Source: Candidatus Chloroheliales bacterium (GTDB lineage Bacteria; Chloroflexota; Chloroflexia; QHBQ01). Taken from it: DNA of 5,091 bases. Location: contig QHBQ01000193.1 of the NCBI GenBank assembly GCA_003243865.1, positions 1-5,091 of the forward strand, written 5' to 3'. The notes under the pieces are model-generated. The model did not search any database, was not told the DNA's origin, and saw nothing but the letters and a program-made list of their open reading frames with translations. Shown here in pieces: positions 4,817 through 5,091 of the stretch. How positions within the stretch are numbered: the stretch's first letter is position 1; each line of letters opens with the position of its first letter. The position numbers were made by a program, and so were the translations under genes.

Positions 4817-5091
4817 ATGGACACAAGATTTAGCAACAAGGTCGCGCTGGTCACTGGCGCGGGTTCTGGCATCGGCCAGGCGACCGCTTTCGCTTTCGCC
4901 CGCGAGGGCGCAAATGTGATCGTTGCCGATGTCGACGTAGCGGGCGGCGAACAAACCGTACGCCTGATCGAGGAGATCGGCGGCAAGGCCGCGTTCATCA
5001 CCTGCGATGTGTCGCAAGCCAGCCAGGTCGAGGCAGCAGTCAACCTCGCAGTCAGCAAGTACGGGCGGCTCGACTATGCCTTCAACAATGC
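4817..5091 (+). CDS. Short-chain dehydrogenase/reductase, N-terminal part, cut by window edge
   Basis: Ninety-one codons are present, starting MDTRFSNKVALVTGAGSGIG, and the frame is open at the window end. The TGxxxGxG dinucleotide-binding loop (TGAGSGIG, 13-20), D38 at the end of the second strand, D64-V65 and the start of the NNAG motif (N90-N91) are all classical SDR features. D38 favours NAD(H) over NADP(H). The catalytic Ser-Tyr-Lys lies beyond the window, so substrate and activity cannot be judged. A typical classical SDR is about 250 aa, so roughly a third is visible. AAAGGA at 4801-4806 lies 10 nt before the ATG, a slightly long spacing. The short gap after the Usp gene suggests co-transcription, perhaps supplying redox metabolism under stress. 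Confidence 0.93.
   Translation, partial: MDTRFSNKVALVTGAGSGIGQATAFAFAREGANVIVADVDVAGGEQTVRLIEEIGGKAAFITCDVSQASQVEAAVNLAVSKYGRLDYAFNN

Noticed and set aside
1..5091. CRISPR array, tRNA or rRNA gene
   Set aside because: I saw no regularly spaced direct repeats and no tRNA cloverleaf or rRNA segment. Repeated ATGATGGG words are coding Met-Met-Gly units.

Overview
The window is about 5.1 kb of moderately GC-rich bacterial DNA. Every credible gene lies on the + strand, packed tightly. It looks like a stress and metal-response locus. Tandem-domain universal stress proteins, a response regulator with a decayed GGDEF domain, a doubled DUF305 protein and a DUF2933-like membrane protein together suggest Chloroflexota (Ktedonobacteria or a similar lineage). 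That placement is an inference from gene content, not from a marker gene.

Layout. The window opens with the last 28 codons of a UspA-type gene (1-87). A 211-bp stretch without a gene follows (88-298). It is rich in inverted repeats, and its last 45 bp have the fold and wording I associate with the right end of IS200/IS605 (TnpB) elements. Next come two Met-rich membrane-linked proteins. The first (299-1204) is anchored, with two DUF305 domains joined by a Met/Gly linker. The second (1350-1706) is a small DUF2933-like protein in which Met sits where relatives carry His. Two strong GC hairpins separate them.

A second block starts at 1822. It holds a REC plus degenerate GGDEF response regulator (1822-2652), an unrecognised 79-aa basic protein (2697-2936), two tandem UspA proteins (2940-3824 and 3874-4770), and the 5' part of a short-chain dehydrogenase cut by the window edge (4817-5091). 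Gaps of 44, 3, 49 and 46 bp, most with good Shine-Dalgarno sequences, suggest one operon.

How the genes may work together (inference). The first pair probably binds copper or silver at the outer face of the membrane through methionines. The second block looks like a regulator-led general stress operon. The regulator lacks most GGDEF catalytic residues, so it is more likely a phospho-switch or nucleotide-binding adaptor than a cyclic-di-GMP synthase. No histidine kinase, metal ATPase or transposase gene is visible.
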